Assembly: GCF_001435585.1 (NCBI RefSeq)
Contig: NZ_AZEC01000004.1
Location: forward strand, 1 to 64,000
Source: Schleiferilactobacillus perolens DSM 12744
GTDB taxonomy: Bacteria; Bacillota; Bacilli; Lactobacillales; Lactobacillaceae
DNA: 64,000 bases
Reading direction: 5' to 3'
Below, one piece after another: positions 30,809-41,660 of this stretch (position 1 is its first letter; every line of letters starts with the position of its first letter). The notes beneath the pieces are model-generated. The model did no database searches and was not told the origin of the DNA. It worked only from the letters and a program-made list of their open reading frames with translations. The position numbers and the translations under genes are program-made.

Positions 30809-31432
30809 ATGGCAGACGTCACATTATACAAACAAGATGGCACTGAAAACGGCACAATTACGTTGAATGACGAGATCTTCGGTGTTGAACCGAACAACTC
30901 CGTTATCACGGATGCCGTCATCATGCAACGCGCTGGACAACGGCACGGTACCCATGCAGTCAAGAATCGCTCCGCAGTTCGCGGCGGCGGTCGCAAACCT
31001 TGGCGGCAAAAGGGGACTGGCCGTGCACGGCAAGGTTCGATCCGCTCACCGCAATGGCGTGGTGGTGGTATCGTCTTTGGCCCGACTCAACGGTCCTACG
31101 CTTACAAGTTGCCTAAGAAGGTACGCCGCTTGGCAATCAAGTCCGCACTTTCCCAAAAGGTTTTGGATGGCGATTTGATCGTCGTGGATACGTTGAAGTT
31201 TGACGCTCCCAAGACGAAAGAATTTGCAAACGTATTGAAGAACCTGAAGGTAGAGAGCAAGGCACTGATCGCCATTGAAGCTGGCAACGAGCAAGCTGCT
31301 TTATCCGCTCGGAACTTAGCTAACGTGAGCGTTGTTCCCGCAACTGGCGTTAACGTGTTGGACGTTGTGAACAGCGACAAGCTGGTCATCACCCAAGCAG
31401 CGCTCTCCAAGATTGAGGAGGTGCTCGCATAA
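30809..31432 (+). CDS. rplD: 50S ribosomal protein L4
   Basis: 207 aa. It lines the exit tunnel through its extended loop, seen here as the [17 protein letters not shown] segment, where macrolide-resistance changes occur; the sequence is wild type. GGAAAGGAGG precedes ATG. The stop overlaps the rplW start by one base. Confidence 0.97.
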   Translation: MADVTLYKQDGTENGTITLNDEIFGVEPNNSVITDAVIMQRAGQRHGTHAVKNRSAVRGGGRKPWRQKGTGRARQGSIRSPQWRGGGIVFGPTQRSYAYKLPKKVRRLAIKSALSQKVLDGDLIVVDTLKFDAPKTKEFANVLKNLKVESKALIAIEAGNEQAALSARNLANVSVVPATGVNVLDVVNSDKLVITQAALSKIEEVLA

Positions 31433-31716
31433 TGGCAGCAAGAGATATTATTTTACGCCCCGTTGTGACCGAACAATCAATGGATCAGATGGACGACAAG
31501 AAGTATACCTTCGATGTTGTACCCACTGCCAACAAAGTGGCTGTACGCCACGCTGTTGAAGAGATCTTCGGTGTTCAAGTCAAGAAGGTTAATATTGCCA
31601 ACGTGAAGCCCAAGAAGAAGCGGGTTGGCCAATTTGTCGGCAAGACAAAGAAGCGGCGCAAAGCAGTAGTGACTTTGACTGAAGACAGCAAAGAAATCAA
31701 ACTGTTCGAAGATTAA
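31432..31716 (+). CDS. rplW: 50S ribosomal protein L23
   Basis: 94 aa. It sits at the tunnel exit, where trigger factor and SRP dock. [13 protein letters not shown] and [14 protein letters not shown] are typical. The ATG overlaps the rplD stop (TAATG), so translation is coupled. Confidence 0.96.
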   Translation: MAARDIILRPVVTEQSMDQMDDKKYTFDVVPTANKVAVRHAVEEIFGVQVKKVNIANVKPKKKRVGQFVGKTKKRRKAVVTLTEDSKEIKLFED

Positions 31717-31751
31717 GCAAGATGAATTTTAACAACTAGGAGGGGAATCGC

Positions 31752-32585
31752 GTGGCCATTATTAAGTACAAACCGACGACGAACGGTCGTCGTAATATGA
31801 CCGGTTCCGACTTCGCTGAAATTACTAAGTCGACACCGGAAAAGAGCCTGTTGGAATCCAAGAAACGGATTGCAGGTCGTAACGCTCACGGGCATATCAC
31901 TGTTCGGCATAAGGGCGGCGGTCATAAGAAGGCTTACCGGATTATTGATTTCAAGCGGACTAAAGACAATGTCAAAGCAACGGTCAAGGCAATCGAATAC
32001 GATCCTAACCGGACGGCTAACATTGCTTTACTGGGTTACGAAGACGGCACTAAGTCCTACATCATTGCGCCTAAAGGGCTCAAGGTAGGGGCGACGGTTG
32101 TTTCCGGCGACCAAGTCGATATTCAAATCGGTAACACGATGGCATTGGGTAACATCCCTGATGGGACGACTATCCATAACATCGAAATGCAACCAGGCAA
32201 GGGCGGCCAATTGGCTCGTTCCGCTGGTGCATCTGCTCAAGTATTGGGCAACGAAGGCAAGTATACGTTGGTTCGTTTAAGTTCCGGCGAAGTGCGGATG
32301 ATCATCTCGACTGCTCGCGCTACCATCGGTTCTGTCGGTAACGAACAACATGAATTAATTGCCATTGGTAAAGCCGGTCGTAAACGCTGGTTAGGCGTTC
32401 GGCCAACTGTTCGTGGGTCTGTTATGAACCCTAACGATCACCCGCATGGTGGTGGTGAAGGTAAAGCACCCATCGGTCATCCGTCTCCAATGTCTCCATG
32501 GGGCAAGAAGACCCTGGGCAAGAAGACCCGGAATACCAAGGCACGTTCAGAGAAGCTTATCATTCGTCATCGGAAGGGCAAATAA
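31752..32585 (+). CDS. rplB: 50S ribosomal protein L2
   Basis: 277 aa. It is required for subunit joining and peptidyl transfer; the C-terminal [14 protein letters not shown] block with its key histidine is present. GTG start at 31752 with AGGAGGGG upstream. Confidence 0.97.
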   Translation: MAIIKYKPTTNGRRNMTGSDFAEITKSTPEKSLLESKKRIAGRNAHGHITVRHKGGGHKKAYRIIDFKRTKDNVKATVKAIEYDPNRTANIALLGYEDGTKSYIIAPKGLKVGATVVSGDQVDIQIGNTMALGNIPDGTTIHNIEMQPGKGGQLARSAGASAQVLGNEGKYTLVRLSSGEVRMIISTARATIGSVGNEQHELIAIGKAGRKRWLGVRPTVRGSVMNPNDHPHGGGEGKAPIGHPSPMSPWGKKTLGKKTRNTKARSEKLIIRHRKGK

Positions 32586-32633
32586 TCATTATGATGTTGT
32601 CCTTTGTAATTTACGCATAAGGGAGGTTTACGA

Positions 32634-32933
32634 ATGGGTCGCAGTTTGAAAAAAGGACCGTTCGCGGACGAGCACTTGCTGAAGAAGATCGAAGCCCAAG
32701 AAGGCAACGAAAAGAAGCAAGTTATTAAGACTTGGTCCCGCCGGTCCACAATTTTCCCGAGTTTTGTCGGTAACACGATTGCCGTTTATGATGGTCGGAA
32801 GCATGTCCCCGTGTACATCCAGGAAGACATGGTTGGCCACAAATTAGGCGAATTCGTACCGACCCGGACATTCCACGGTCACGGTACTGACGATAAGAAG
32901 ACAGCACCTGCAGCACGGCCTGCAGCACGCTAG
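32634..32933 (+). CDS. rpsS: 30S ribosomal protein S19
   Basis: 99 aa. Head protein near the A and P sites. [15 protein letters not shown] is typical; the C-terminal tail ([11 protein letters not shown]) is a little longer and more Ala-rich than in many relatives. GGGAGG precedes ATG. Confidence 0.96.
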   Translation: MGRSLKKGPFADEHLLKKIEAQEGNEKKQVIKTWSRRSTIFPSFVGNTIAVYDGRKHVPVYIQEDMVGHKLGEFVPTRTFHGHGTDDKKTAPAARPAAR

Positions 32934-32951
32934 TAAGGGAGGAAAGAACTC

Positions 32952-33305
32952 ATGGCTGATACAATTACCTCAGCAACCGCCATTGCGCGGACAGTCCGCA
33001 TCGCTCCCCGAAAGGCGCGTCTGGTCATTGATTTGATCCGTGGACGCAGTGTTGCGGAAGCGCTGGCGATTTTACAATTTACACCCCGCGCCGGCAGCCC
33101 AATCATCACGAAAGTGTTGAAGTCAGCTGTTGCAAACGCTGAGCACAATTATGATCTTGAAGCGCAAAACCTGTATGTCTCCGATGCTTTTGTTAACGAA
33201 GGCCCAACCCTCAAGCGGTTCCGTCCTCGTGCCAAAGGCTCCGCTTCACCAATTAACAAGCGGACGAGCCATATCACGGTCACCGTATCTGAAAAAGAAG
33301 AATAA
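32952..33305 (+). CDS. rplV: 50S ribosomal protein L22
   Basis: 117 aa. Its beta-hairpin lines the exit tunnel ([21 protein letters not shown]). Normal length. GGGAGGA precedes ATG. Confidence 0.96.
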   Translation: MADTITSATAIARTVRIAPRKARLVIDLIRGRSVAEALAILQFTPRAGSPIITKVLKSAVANAEHNYDLEAQNLYVSDAFVNEGPTLKRFRPRAKGSASPINKRTSHITVTVSEKEE

Positions 33306-33319
33306 GGAGGGAATTACGA

Positions 33320-34108
33320 GTGGGTCAAAAAATTAATCCGATCGGCTTCCGGGTCGGTGTCATCCGCGATTGGGATGCACGCTGGTATGCCGAGCGCAAA
33401 GATTTTGCAGACAATCTGCATGAAGACCTGGAGATTCGCAACTACATCGCTAAGCGATTAGTTGATGCCTCCGTTTCCCGTGTGGAAATTGAACGGGCCG
33501 CAAACCGGGTCAACGTCTCCATCCACACTGCCAAGCCAGGTATGGTGATTGGTAAGGGTGGTGCAGAAGTGGAAAACCTGCGCAAGCAGTTGAATGACTT
33601 AACTGGCAAGCGGGTCCACATCAACATTGTCGAAATCAAGAAACCTGATCTGGATGCTCATCTGGTTGGTGACTCTGTTGCCAAGCAGCTGGAAGCCCGG
33701 ATCGCATTCCGTCGGGCAGAACGGCAAGCAGTTCAACGTTCCATGCGCGCAGGCGCAAAGGGTATCAAAGTATTGGTATCTGGTCGTTTGAACGGTGCCG
33801 ACATTGCCCGTAAGGAAATGCAGCACCAAGGTACCGTGCCGCTGCATACGCTGCGTGCCGATATCGACTACTCCTGGGACGAAGCCCACACCACTTATGG
33901 TAAGTTAGGTGTGAAGACTTGGATCTACCGGGGCGAAGTATTGCCTGGTCAAAAGCCAGCAGCAGACGATGAAGGTCCTTCACAAAACCAACGTTCTGGT
34001 CGTCCGCAAAATCGCGGCAATCGTCGTGGTGGACAAGGCCAAAACCGTGGTCAAGGGCAAAACCGGGGCCAAGGTCAGAATCGAAATCAAAATAGAGGAG
34101 GGAAATAA
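33320..34108 (+). CDS. rpsC: 30S ribosomal protein S3 with long repeat tail
   Basis: 262 aa, about 40 more than the usual 215-225. The core is normal: KH domain with [15 protein letters not shown], then the S3 C-terminal domain ending near [15 protein letters not shown] (about 210). The extra tail is Gln/Asn/Gly/Arg-rich and carries three copies of GQGQNR encoded by 18-base units at 34031-34084. The units differ mostly at third positions, so the peptide repeat appears kept by selection. GTG start with AGGAGG. S3 forms the mRNA entry helicase with S4 and S5. Confidence 0.95.
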   Translation: MGQKINPIGFRVGVIRDWDARWYAERKDFADNLHEDLEIRNYIAKRLVDASVSRVEIERAANRVNVSIHTAKPGMVIGKGGAEVENLRKQLNDLTGKRVHINIVEIKKPDLDAHLVGDSVAKQLEARIAFRRAERQAVQRSMRAGAKGIKVLVSGRLNGADIARKEMQHQGTVPLHTLRADIDYSWDEAHTTYGKLGVKTWIYRGEVLPGQKPAADDEGPSQNQRSGRPQNRGNRRGGQGQNRGQGQNRGQGQNRNQNRGGK

Positions 34109-34111
34109 CCC

Positions 34112-34546
34112 ATGTTAGTGCCTAAGCGTGTCAAGCACCGTCGTGAATTCCGTGGTAAAATGCGGGGCGCTGCGAAGGGTGGTAAGTCAGTCGACTTCGG
34201 TGACTATGGTTTGGAAGCACTGGAATCGCACTGGATCACTAACCGGCAGATCGAAGCCGCACGTATTGCCATGACTCGTTATACCAAGCGTGGCGGTAAG
34301 GTTTGGATCCGTATTTTCCCTCACAAATCCTACACTGCTAAAGGTGTTGGTGTCCGGATGGGTTCCGGGAAAGGTGCACCTGCAGGTTGGGTAGCACCCG
34401 TTAAACGGGAAAAGATCATGTTCGAAATCGGTGGCGTGACAGAAGCTGCTGCAAAGGAAGCTTTGCGGTTAGCCTCTAACAAACTCCCAATCCGGACCAA
34501 GATCGTCAAGCGTCAGGAAGTAGGTGGCGAATCTAATGAAGGCTAA
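34112..34546 (+). CDS. rplP: 50S ribosomal protein L16
   Basis: 144 aa. It organises the A-site tRNA region of 23S r[19 protein letters not shown] and [13 protein letters not shown] are typical. It starts three bases after rpsC and overlaps rpmC by 11 bases. Confidence 0.96.
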   Translation: MLVPKRVKHRREFRGKMRGAAKGGKSVDFGDYGLEALESHWITNRQIEAARIAMTRYTKRGGKVWIRIFPHKSYTAKGVGVRMGSGKGAPAGWVAPVKREKIMFEIGGVTEAAAKEALRLASNKLPIRTKIVKRQEVGGESNEG

Positions 34547-34742
34547 AGATTTTAACGAAAAAGTCCGTGGTATGTCCACAGACGAAATGCTTGCACAAGA
34601 AAAGCAATACAAAGAAGAGCTATTTAACCTCCGTTTCCAACAAGCGACTGGTCAGTTGCAAAACACTGCGCGTTTGTCTGAAGTTCGCAAGAGCATTGCT
34701 CGCATTAAGACCGTTTTGCATGAGCAAGCGGCTAGTAAATAA
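34536..34742 (+). CDS. rpmC: 50S ribosomal protein L29
   Basis: 68 aa. Helical protein at the tunnel exit. [18 protein letters not shown] is the standard start, so ATG 34536 is used rather than the upstream GTG. The start lies inside rplP, indicating coupling. Confidence 0.95.
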   Translation: MKAKDFNEKVRGMSTDEMLAQEKQYKEELFNLRFQQATGQLQNTARLSEVRKSIARIKTVLHEQAASK

Positions 34743-34762
34743 TCGGAAGGGAGACAGTTAAC

Positions 34763-35038
34763 TTGAGCGAAGCAACTATTGAACGTAATCACCGCAAGGT
34801 ATATCAAGGCCTTGTTGTTGCCAACAAGGGTGATAAGACCATCACGGTTGTCGTCCAAACATACAAGACAGATCCCACTTACAAGAAGCGGATCAAGTAT
34901 ACCAAGAAGTATTACGCCCATGATGAAACCAACGAAGCAAATGTTGGCGATACTGTGCGGATCATGGAGACACGTCCGTTATCCAAGACCAAGCACTTCC
35001 GGTTATTGAGTATTGTGAGCAAGTCCGTCCAGATTTAA
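34763..35038 (+). CDS. rpsQ: 30S ribosomal protein S17
   Basis: 91 aa. OB-fold primary binder of 16S r[22 protein letters not shown] and [13 protein letters not shown] are typical. TTG start at 34763 behind GAAGGGAG. Confidence 0.96.
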   Translation: MSEATIERNHRKVYQGLVVANKGDKTITVVVQTYKTDPTYKKRIKYTKKYYAHDETNEANVGDTVRIMETRPLSKTKHFRLLSIVSKSVQI

Positions 35039-35069
35039 CGCACACTGTTGACGAAAGGAGGAACAACTA

Positions 35070-35438
35070 GTGATTCAACAAGAAACTCGGTTAAACGTCG
35101 CCGACAACTCTGGTGCACGTCAACTTTTAACGATCAAAGTTCTTGGTGGTTCTAACCGTAAAACGGCTAACATCGGTGACACTATCGTTGCAACTGTAAA
35201 ACAGGCTACACCAGGTGGTGTTGTCAAGAAGGGTGACGTCGTTAAAGCCGTCATCGTGCGTACCGTCTCTGGTGCCCGCCGTGTCGATGGTTCCTACATC
35301 AAGTTCGACGAAAATGCTGCGGTACTGATCAACCCGGACAAGAGTCCTCGGGGAACACGTATCTTTGGCCCTGTTGCACGGGAATTGCGTGAACACGATT
35401 TTATGAAGATCATTTCCTTAGCACCAGAAGTTCTTTAA
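35070..35438 (+). CDS. rplN: 50S ribosomal protein L14
   Basis: 122 aa, exact family length. It forms an intersubunit bridge and is the docking site of Rsf[17 protein letters not shown] is typical. GTG start at 35070 behind AAAGGAGG. Confidence 0.96.
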   Translation: MIQQETRLNVADNSGARQLLTIKVLGGSNRKTANIGDTIVATVKQATPGGVVKKGDVVKAVIVRTVSGARRVDGSYIKFDENAAVLINPDKSPRGTRIFGPVARELREHDFMKIISLAPEVL

Positions 35439-35474
35439 TCCACCAATTCCAAAACAGCAAGGAGGCAACAAAGC

Positions 35475-35840
35475 ATGTTTGTGAAAACCACAGATCGCGT
35501 TCGGGTAATTGCAGGCAAGGACAAGGGTAAGGAAGGCGTTGTCACACGTGTCTTTCCTAAGAATAACCACGTCATTGTCAAAGGCATCAACATGGTCAAG
35601 AAACACCAGAAGCCGACCCAAGACAACCCGCAAGGTTCTGTCACTGATGTGGAAGCACCGATCGATGCGTCCAACATTCAGTTGTTAGATCCCAAAGACG
35701 GCAAGCCTACGCGTGTCGGTTACAAAGAAGTAGACGGTAAGAAAGTTCGTTATGCCAAGAAGTCTGGTCAAACGATCGAATACGCCGCCCCTGCTGAAGA
35801 CGCCAAAGACGACAAGAAGTCGGCTAAGGACGATAAGTAG
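35475..35840 (+). CDS. rplX: 50S ribosomal protein L24
   Basis: 121 aa, about 18 longer than usual because of a Lys/Asp-rich end ([14 protein letters not shown]). The KOW motif ([17 protein letters not shown]) is intact. It starts assembly of the large subunit. AAGGAGG precedes ATG. Confidence 0.95.
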   Translation: MFVKTTDRVRVIAGKDKGKEGVVTRVFPKNNHVIVKGINMVKKHQKPTQDNPQGSVTDVEAPIDASNIQLLDPKDGKPTRVGYKEVDGKKVRYAKKSGQTIEYAAPAEDAKDDKKSAKDDK

Positions 35841-35869
35841 GACTACCAGCGAAAGGAGGAAAATAGTTA

Positions 35870-36412
35870 ATGGCAAATCGTTTAGAAGAACGTTACGTTA
35901 AAGAAATTACGCCATCCATGATGGAAAAGTTCCATTACTCATCCGTGATGCAAACCCCTAAAATCTCTAAGATCGTTTTGAACATGGGTGTTGGTGATGC
36001 CGTATCCAATGCGAAGAACTTGGACAACGCTGTCGATGAATTACGTCTGATCGCTGGTCAACAACCGTTGATCACGAAGGCTAAGAAGTCCATCGCCACA
36101 TTCCGTTTACGTGAAGGCATGTCCATTGGTGCAAAGGTCACTTTGCGCGGCGAACGGATGTATGACTTCTTAGACAAGCTTATCAATGTTTCTCTACCGC
36201 GGGTGCGTGACTTCCGTGGTGTCAGCAAGAATTCCTTCGATGGTCGGGGTAACTATACTCTGGGCATTAAGGAACAATTGATTTTCCCAGAAATCGACTA
36301 TGATAAGGTCGATCGTGTTCGCGGCATGGACATCGTTATTGTAACGACTGCCCAAACCGACGAAGAAGCACGGGAATTACTGACCCAAGTCGGCATGCCG
36401 TTCAGCAAGTAA
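35870..36412 (+). CDS. rplE: 50S ribosomal protein L5
   Basis: 180 aa. It binds 5S rRNA in the central protuberance. [15 protein letters not shown] and [17 protein letters not shown] are typical. AAAGGAGG precedes ATG. Confidence 0.96.
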   Translation: MANRLEERYVKEITPSMMEKFHYSSVMQTPKISKIVLNMGVGDAVSNAKNLDNAVDELRLIAGQQPLITKAKKSIATFRLREGMSIGAKVTLRGERMYDFLDKLINVSLPRVRDFRGVSKNSFDGRGNYTLGIKEQLIFPEIDYDKVDRVRGMDIVIVTTAQTDEEARELLTQVGMPFSK

Positions 36413-36423
36413 GGAGGAGCACT

Positions 36424-36609
36424 TTGGCTAAGAAATCGTTAATCGTGAAGAACCAGCGGCCTGCTAAGTTCAGCGTGCAGGCTTACACACGTTGCCAGCG
36501 TTGTGGTCGGCCACACTCTGTTTATCGTAAGTTTAAACTGTGCCGGATCTGCTTGCGTGAGTTAGCTCATGAAGGTCAAATTCCGGGTATGCACAAAGCG
36601 AGCTGGTAA
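36424..36609 (+). CDS. rpsZ: 30S ribosomal protein S14, zinc-binding short form
   Basis: 61 aa with four zinc ligands C24, C27, C40 and C43. This is the short C+ type of Firmicutes. TTG start at 36424, with AAGGAGG upstream overlapping the rplE stop region. Confidence 0.96.
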   Translation: MAKKSLIVKNQRPAKFSVQAYTRCQRCGRPHSVYRKFKLCRICLRELAHEGQIPGMHKASW

Positions 36610-36636
36610 AACCAGTCAGAAGGAGGTTAAAACCAC

Positions 36637-37035
36637 ATGGTCATGACTGATCCGATTGCAGACTACTTGACACGGATTCGTAACGCCAACATGGTGCGTC
36701 ATGAATCCTTGGAAGTTCCTGCATCCAAGATGAAAAAAGATATGAGTGAGATCTTGAAGCGTGAAGGCTTCATCCGTGATTACGAGGTCATCGATGACAA
36801 CAAACAGGGCATTATCCGCATCTTCCTGAAATATGGTAAGAACAATGAGCGGGTTATCTCCGGTTTGAAGCGGATCTCTAAGCCTGGACTGCGCAGCTAT
36901 GTGAAGTCCGACAATGTACCCAAGGTATTGAATGGTTTGGGTATTGCGATTATTTCTACGTCTGATGGTGTTATCACAGACAAGGAAGCACGGGCCAAAG
37001 ACGTTGGCGGCGAAGTTATCGCTTACGTTTGGTAA
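36637..37035 (+). CDS. rpsH: 30S ribosomal protein S8
   Basis: 132 aa. Central-domain binder and, in E. coli, the spc operon repressor. [16 protein letters not shown] is typical. ATG 36637 has AGGAGG at the better spacing than ATG 36643. Confidence 0.96.
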   Translation: MVMTDPIADYLTRIRNANMVRHESLEVPASKMKKDMSEILKREGFIRDYEVIDDNKQGIIRIFLKYGKNNERVISGLKRISKPGLRSYVKSDNVPKVLNGLGIAIISTSDGVITDKEARAKDVGGEVIAYVW

Positions 37036-37059
37036 TTCACTAATAGGAGGTGTAACACA

Positions 37060-37590
37060 GTGAGTCGTATTGGATATAAAGCGATCACCGTCCCTGCAGG
37101 GGTTACGGTGACTGTCGATGGCGATCAATTGACCGTCAAAGGCCCTAAGGGTGAAATGACACGTCAATTTGATTCTGCCATTTCCATTAAGCAAGAAGAC
37201 AACGAAATCCACTTGGATCGCCCCAATGATTCTTTGAAGGCAATTCACGGTACGACCCGGTCCAACCTGTACAACATGGTGGTCGGTGTCACCGAGGGTT
37301 ATGTGAAGAAGTTGCAGCTGGTCGGTGTTGGTTATCGTGCGCAATTGAAGGGTGATACCCTGATCTTGAACGTTGGCTACTCTCATCCAGTAGAGATGCA
37401 CGCCCCCAAGGGTGTTAAGATCGAAGTACCTTCTAACACAGAGATCAACTTGAGCGGTATTTCGAAGCAGGTTGTGGGCGCATTTGCAGCCACGATCCGC
37501 GACGTCCGCCCGCCTGAACCTTATAAGGGTAAAGGGATCCGTTACGTTGACGAATATGTTCGGCGTAAGGAAGGTAAGACTGGTAAGTAA
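37060..37590 (+). CDS. rplF: 50S ribosomal protein L6
   Basis: 176 aa near the factor-binding centre. [16 protein letters not shown] and [21 protein letters not shown] are typical. GTG start behind AGGAGG. The stop codon lies in the loop of a terminator-like hairpin (37579-37603). Confidence 0.96.
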   Translation: MSRIGYKAITVPAGVTVTVDGDQLTVKGPKGEMTRQFDSAISIKQEDNEIHLDRPNDSLKAIHGTTRSNLYNMVVGVTEGYVKKLQLVGVGYRAQLKGDTLILNVGYSHPVEMHAPKGVKIEVPSNTEINLSGISKQVVGAFAATIRDVRPPEPYKGKGIRYVDEYVRRKEGKTGK

Positions 37591-37603
37591 TTTACCGGTT
37601 TTT
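37579..37603 (+). terminator. attenuator-like hairpin at the end of rplF
   Basis: ACTGGTAA (37579-37586) pairs with TTACCGGT (37592-37599, one G-U pair) and TTTT follows. The rplF stop codon is at 37588-37590, in the loop. A second hairpin TGGCTGG/CCAGCCA follows at 37618-37639. Both lie inside the long ribosomal operon, before rplR. Confidence 0.5.
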
Positions 37604-37667
37604 GTTTCATTGTTACTTGGCTGGCCAATGAACCAGCCATCGAAAATATTTGTATGAGGTGAACATT

Positions 37668-38024
37668 GTGATTTCGAAACCAGATAAAAACAAGACGCGG
37701 CAACGGCGTCATGCACGTGTCCGCGGCAAGCTTTCTGGTACTGCAGAGCGCCCACGTTTGAACGTATTCCGTTCTAATCAACACATCTACGCGCAAGTAA
37801 TTGATGACGTAGCGGGTGTTACGCTCGCAAGTGCCTCAACTATTGAGTCCGACTTGGCTCAAGGTTCAAAGACAGAGCAGGCTTCTAAAGTCGGCGCTGC
37901 TGTTGCCAAGCGGGCAACTGACAAGGGCATCACTGAGGTCGTCTTCGACCGTGGCGGTTACCTATATCATGGCCGTGTTCAAGCCCTGGCTGAAGCAGCT
38001 CGGGAAAACGGCTTACAATTCTAA
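37668..38024 (+). CDS. rplR: 50S ribosomal protein L18
   Basis: 118 aa. Binds 5S r[26 protein letters not shown] is the usual end (quoted part [18 protein letters not shown]). The GTG at 37668 is used because GAGGTG lies six bases before it; the in-frame upstream codons lie in the hairpin-containing gap. Confidence 0.95.
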   Translation: MISKPDKNKTRQRRHARVRGKLSGTAERPRLNVFRSNQHIYAQVIDDVAGVTLASASTIESDLAQGSKTEQASKVGAAVAKRATDKGITEVVFDRGGYLYHGRVQALAEAARENGLQF

Positions 38025-38046
38025 TTCAAAGGAGGCAAATACTTTT

Positions 38047-38550
38047 ATGGCAGTTATTGATCCTAGTCATTTAGATCTGGAAGACAACGTCGTATCGATC
38101 AACCGGGTCACCAAGGTTGTCAAAGGTGGTCGTCGTCTGCGTTTCGCAGCGTTGGTTATCGTTGGCGATCATGAAGGTCACGTTGGTTTTGGTACTGGTA
38201 AAGCACAAGAAGTACCAGAAGCCATTCGTAAGGCCGTGGAGAACGCCAAGAAGAACTTGGTTGAATTACCGATCGTTGGCACAACGATTCCCCACCAAGT
38301 TATCGGTCATTTCGGTTCCGGCAGAATTTTGTTGAAGCCGGCCGTAGCTGGTTCTGGGATCGCTTCTGGCGGTGCTGTCCGGGCCATCATGGAATTGGGC
38401 GGTATCGGCGATATCACCAGCAAGTCCCTTGGCTCCAATACCCCCATTAACGTCATTCGCGCAACCTTCGATGGTATTGCACAAATGAAGACCGCCGCTG
38501 AATTAGCACAATTGCGCGGCGTACCAGTTGAACAACTTACTGCTGAATAG
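38047..38550 (+). CDS. rpsE: 30S ribosomal protein S5
   Basis: 167 aa. It works in decoding fidelity and mRNA entry. [20 protein letters not shown] and [19 protein letters not shown] are typical. AAAGGAGG lies upstream of ATG 38047. Confidence 0.96.
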   Translation: MAVIDPSHLDLEDNVVSINRVTKVVKGGRRLRFAALVIVGDHEGHVGFGTGKAQEVPEAIRKAVENAKKNLVELPIVGTTIPHQVIGHFGSGRILLKPAVAGSGIASGGAVRAIMELGGIGDITSKSLGSNTPINVIRATFDGIAQMKTAAELAQLRGVPVEQLTAE

Positions 38551-38561
38551 GAGGAATCACC

Positions 38562-38747
38562 GTGGCACAATTGAAGATTACGTTAATCCGTTCCGTTGCC
38601 CACCGGATTCCCGAACAGCGTTTAGTTGTTAAGGAATTAGGCTTAGGGCGGGTCAACAGCACTGTTACGCTGCCAGATAACGCAGCGACACGCGGTGCCC
38701 TGACCAAGATTGCACACTTAATCGACGTCAAAGTCATTGAGGACTAA
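38562..38747 (+). CDS. rpmD: 50S ribosomal protein L30
   Basis: 61 aa. Short two-layer protein found in some bacteria. [19 protein letters not shown] is typical. GTG start at 38562, 11 bases after rpsE, with AGGAGG. Confidence 0.95.
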   Translation: MAQLKITLIRSVAHRIPEQRLVVKELGLGRVNSTVTLPDNAATRGALTKIAHLIDVKVIED

Positions 38748-38773
38748 TATAAAGCAATAAGGAGGTGCACGAT

Positions 38774-39217
38774 TTGAAGTTACACGAATTACAACCAACT
38801 GTCGGCTCCCGCCACCCGCGCAAGCGTGTCGGTCGTGGTACCAGTTCTGGTACCGGTAAGACTGCCGGTAAAGGTACGAAGGGTCAATTGGCACGTCAAG
38901 GCGGCAAGACTCGTCTGGGCTTTGAAGGTGGCCAGATGCCTCTGTTCCGGCGTATGCCGAAACGCGGTTTCAATAACATCAACCGCAAGGAATATGCAGT
39001 CATCAACCTGCAAGATCTCAACCGTTTCAACGACGGTACTGAGATCACTCCGGCACTCCTCGTCGAATCTGGCGTGGTCAAGAAACAATTAGCCGGCATC
39101 AAATTATTGGCGAAGGGTGAATTGACTGCGAAGAGTCTCCATATCAAAGTCGCTAAATTCTCACCAGCTGCCAAAGAAGCTGTCGAAGCAGCAGGCGGTT
39201 CTGTTGAGGTGATTTAA
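38774..39217 (+). CDS. rplO: 50S ribosomal protein L15
   Basis: 147 aa. Late assembly protein with a long Gly/Arg/Lys-rich N-terminal arm ([19 protein letters not shown]). TTG at 38774 gives the usual [12 protein letters not shown] start; the GTG at 38765 overlaps the GGAGG site. The stop overlaps the secY start. Confidence 0.95.
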   Translation: MKLHELQPTVGSRHPRKRVGRGTSSGTGKTAGKGTKGQLARQGGKTRLGFEGGQMPLFRRMPKRGFNNINRKEYAVINLQDLNRFNDGTEITPALLVESGVVKKQLAGIKLLAKGELTAKSLHIKVAKFSPAAKEAVEAAGGSVEVI

Positions 39218-40515
39218 TGTTTGCTACTATTCGGAATGCTTTCAAGGTCAAGGAGATCCGTAACAAGATCTTCTTTACTCTAGGCATTTTCATCGTGTAT
39301 CGGCTGGGTGCCCAAATTGCAGCACCAGGGATTGATGCGGCCAGTTTGACTAAGATTTCCCAATCAGGACTGATTCCTTTATTGGATACAGTTTCTGGTG
39401 GGGGCTTGGCCAACTATTCCATCTTCTCGATGGGGGTTTCTCCATACATCACGGCGCAAATCGTGGTCCAGCTGTTGCAGATGGATATCATTCCCAAGTT
39501 TGTGGAATGGAGCAAACAGGGTGAAGTCGGTCGGCGTAAGCTGAACCAAGTGACCCGTTACCTTACGATCGTGTTGGGCTTCTTACAGTCCATCGGGATT
39601 ACGGCTGGGTTTAACGCGTTGAGCCAATATAAACTGGTCAAAACGCCTAACCTAAGCACGTATCTGACCATCGGGATCATCTTGACTGGTGGGACGATGC
39701 TGTTGACTTGGCTGGGTGAACAAATCACGGATAAGGGGATCGGCAATGGTATCTCCATGTTGATCTTCGCCGGGATTATCGCCCGCTTGCCAGATGGTAT
39801 CTACCAATTGGTGTCTGAGCAGATTATTAATCAGGACTCCGGCAGTCTCTGGTTGGGTATTTTGTTCTTGGTAGCAATCGCGGTTGTTATTTTCTTGATC
39901 GTGCAATTTACTACCTTCATGCAACAAGCCAACCGGAAGATTCCGATTCGATATACACGCCGGGCTGTCGGCGGGGGCAGCGAAAGCTACTTACCGCTGA
40001 AGGTCAATGTGGCTGGGGTGATTCCCGTCATCTTCGCCAGTTCGTTCATCGTGACCCCGCAGACCATCTTGATGGTCTTCCAGGGTAAATACGGTGACAC
40101 AGGCTGGTATCAGACTTTGAGCAACATTTTCAGCATGCAGACCACGACCGGTGCGATTATTTATACCGTATTGATCGTTCTGTTCACTTTCTTCTATGCC
40201 TTTGTGCAAGTTAATCCGCAAAAGGTATCCGAGAACCTGCAAAAGCAGGGAAGTTATATTCCCAGTGTATGGCCAGGGAATAGTACTGAGAAGTACCTCT
40301 CTAGCGTCTTGATGCGGTTATCCACAGTCGGTGCCCTCTTCTTAGGGGTCATTGCGTTGTTACCGCAATTAGCGGCTAACATCTGGGGCTTGCCCCAATC
40401 CATCGGGTTAGGTGGTACATCACTCCTGATCGTCGTGGGGGTTGCGCTGGAAACAGCTCGACAGTTGGATGGCTTACTCATGAAGCGTAAATACGTTGGG
40501 TTTATTCGAGAATAG
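39217..40515 (+). CDS. secY: preprotein translocase subunit SecY
   Basis: 432 aa, about ten membrane segments. Channel protein of the Sec machinery. [18 protein letters not shown] (after helix 2) and the cytoplasmic loop [20 protein letters not shown] (quoted part [15 protein letters not shown]) are family landmarks. ATG overlaps the rplO stop (TAATG). Confidence 0.97.
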   Translation: MFATIRNAFKVKEIRNKIFFTLGIFIVYRLGAQIAAPGIDAASLTKISQSGLIPLLDTVSGGGLANYSIFSMGVSPYITAQIVVQLLQMDIIPKFVEWSKQGEVGRRKLNQVTRYLTIVLGFLQSIGITAGFNALSQYKLVKTPNLSTYLTIGIILTGGTMLLTWLGEQITDKGIGNGISMLIFAGIIARLPDGIYQLVSEQIINQDSGSLWLGILFLVAIAVVIFLIVQFTTFMQQANRKIPIRYTRRAVGGGSESYLPLKVNVAGVIPVIFASSFIVTPQTILMVFQGKYGDTGWYQTLSNIFSMQTTTGAIIYTVLIVLFTFFYAFVQVNPQKVSENLQKQGSYIPSVWPGNSTEKYLSSVLMRLSTVGALFLGVIALLPQLAANIWGLPQSIGLGGTSLLIVVGVALETARQLDGLLMKRKYVGFIRE

Positions 40516-40526
40516 GAGTCGCATGC

Positions 40527-41183
40527 ATGAATTTGATGTTAATGGGCTTGCCTGGTGCTGGTAAAGGTACCCAAGCTGAGAGAATCGAAGATGCTTTCCC
40601 GATTGTCCATATCTCCACAGGGGATATGTTCCGGGAGGCCATGGCGAATGAAACACCGGTTGGCTTACAAGCGAAGTCTTATATCGACAAGGGCAATTTG
40701 GTGCCGGATTCCGTCACCGACGCCTTGGTCAAAGAGCGCTTGAGTCAACCGGATGTGGATAAAGGTTACATGCTCGACGGTTATCCCCGGAATATCAACC
40801 AGGCGCATGCTTTGGATGATATTACTGCGGAGTTGAACAAACCGTTGGATGCTGTCATCGATATCCAAGTGGACCCAGACAAGTTAATGAAGCGGCTATC
40901 TGGCCGCATCATTTGCAAAAACTGCGGAGCTACTTACAACAAGTTCTTCAACCCGCCTAAGGTTGCTGGGACATGTGACCGTTGCGGTCATCATGAATTC
41001 TATCAACGGGACGATGACAAACCGGAGACGGTGAAGAATCGTTTAGACGTGAACATCAAGATGAACACGCCGTTGATTGATTTTTACCAGAAGAAAGGCA
41101 TTCTGCACCGTGTCAATGGTGATCAAGACATCGATTCGGTGTTTGCAGAAGTTAAACAAGTTCTCCAGCAATTCGCGCACTGA
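40527..41183 (+). CDS. adk: adenylate kinase
   Basis: 218 aa. It converts ATP + AMP to 2 ADP. The P-loop is GLPGAGKGT (7-15). The lid domain has the zinc site C130, C133, C150, C153 of Gram-positive forms. Located directly after secY as usual. Confidence 0.97.
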   Translation: MNLMLMGLPGAGKGTQAERIEDAFPIVHISTGDMFREAMANETPVGLQAKSYIDKGNLVPDSVTDALVKERLSQPDVDKGYMLDGYPRNINQAHALDDITAELNKPLDAVIDIQVDPDKLMKRLSGRIICKNCGATYNKFFNPPKVAGTCDRCGHHEFYQRDDDKPETVKNRLDVNIKMNTPLIDFYQKKGILHRVNGDQDIDSVFAEVKQVLQQFAH

Positions 41184-41192
41184 TCGGGTCGC

Positions 41193-41221
41193 TTGGCAAT
41201 ATTGAATTGCCATGTTATACT
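41193..41221 (+). promoter_or_regulatory. promoter before infA
   Basis: TTGGCA (41193-41198), 17-base spacer, TATACT (41216-41221). It allows infA and the alpha operon to be transcribed apart from spc. Confidence 0.65.
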
Positions 41222-41295
41222 TTGTCAGTATGTTGTGTGGGGATAGCTCGCACATTTTTTTGCGTATTGTAGATAAATTGAGGAGGAAGCCTTTC

Positions 41296-41514
41296 TTGGC
41301 CAAAGACGATGTCATTGAAGTAGAGGGCAAGGTTACTGATACCTTACCCAATGCCATGTTTAAAGTAGAACTGGAAAACGGCGCTACAGTGTTGGCCCAT
41401 GTTTCTGGTAAGATTCGTATGCACTACATTCGAATCCTGCCAGGTGACCGGGTGACTGTAGAACTGTCTCCTTACGATCTGACTAAGGGTCGGATCACTT
41501 ACCGTTTCAAGTAG
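41296..41514 (+). CDS. infA: translation initiation factor IF-1
   Basis: 72 aa OB-fold protein that binds the 30S A site. [20 protein letters not shown] is typical. The TTG at 41296 is set by AGGAGG 10 bases upstream and by the family length. Has its own promoter. Confidence 0.96.
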   Translation: MAKDDVIEVEGKVTDTLPNAMFKVELENGATVLAHVSGKIRMHYIRILPGDRVTVELSPYDLTKGRITYRFK

Positions 41515-41525
41515 CTCAAGTAAAC

Positions 41526-41636
41526 GAGCTGCGCACCCCAGACGGCTCATGCTAAGTCAGTACCGGCTAAAAATCCAAATTCCGGATTTTTGCCGGTCCT
41601 GCCTTAGCAAACGCCGTCTCCCGGGGTGCCCAGCTC
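41526..41636. repeat. 111-base hairpin between infA and rpmJ
   Basis: The arms pair in blocks: GAGCT/AGCTC, GCACCCC/GGGGTGC (41533-41539, 41623-41629), GACGGC/GCCGTC, GCTAAG/CTTAGC, ACCGGC/GCCGGT, AAAAATCC/GGATTTTT, with small internal loops between. No T run follows. It occupies nearly the whole gap, ending 25 bases before rpmJ. It shares no sequence with the repeat family at 13632, 20268 and 44218. Confidence 0.85.
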
Positions 41637-41660
41637 TCTGTCAAAAGGAGGACTAACCTT

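Noticed and set aside
36616-37755. 379-codon open frame on the minus strand
   Set aside because: It lies opposite rpsH, rplF and rplR, has no ribosome site, and its product is low quality; it is a shadow of strongly biased codons.
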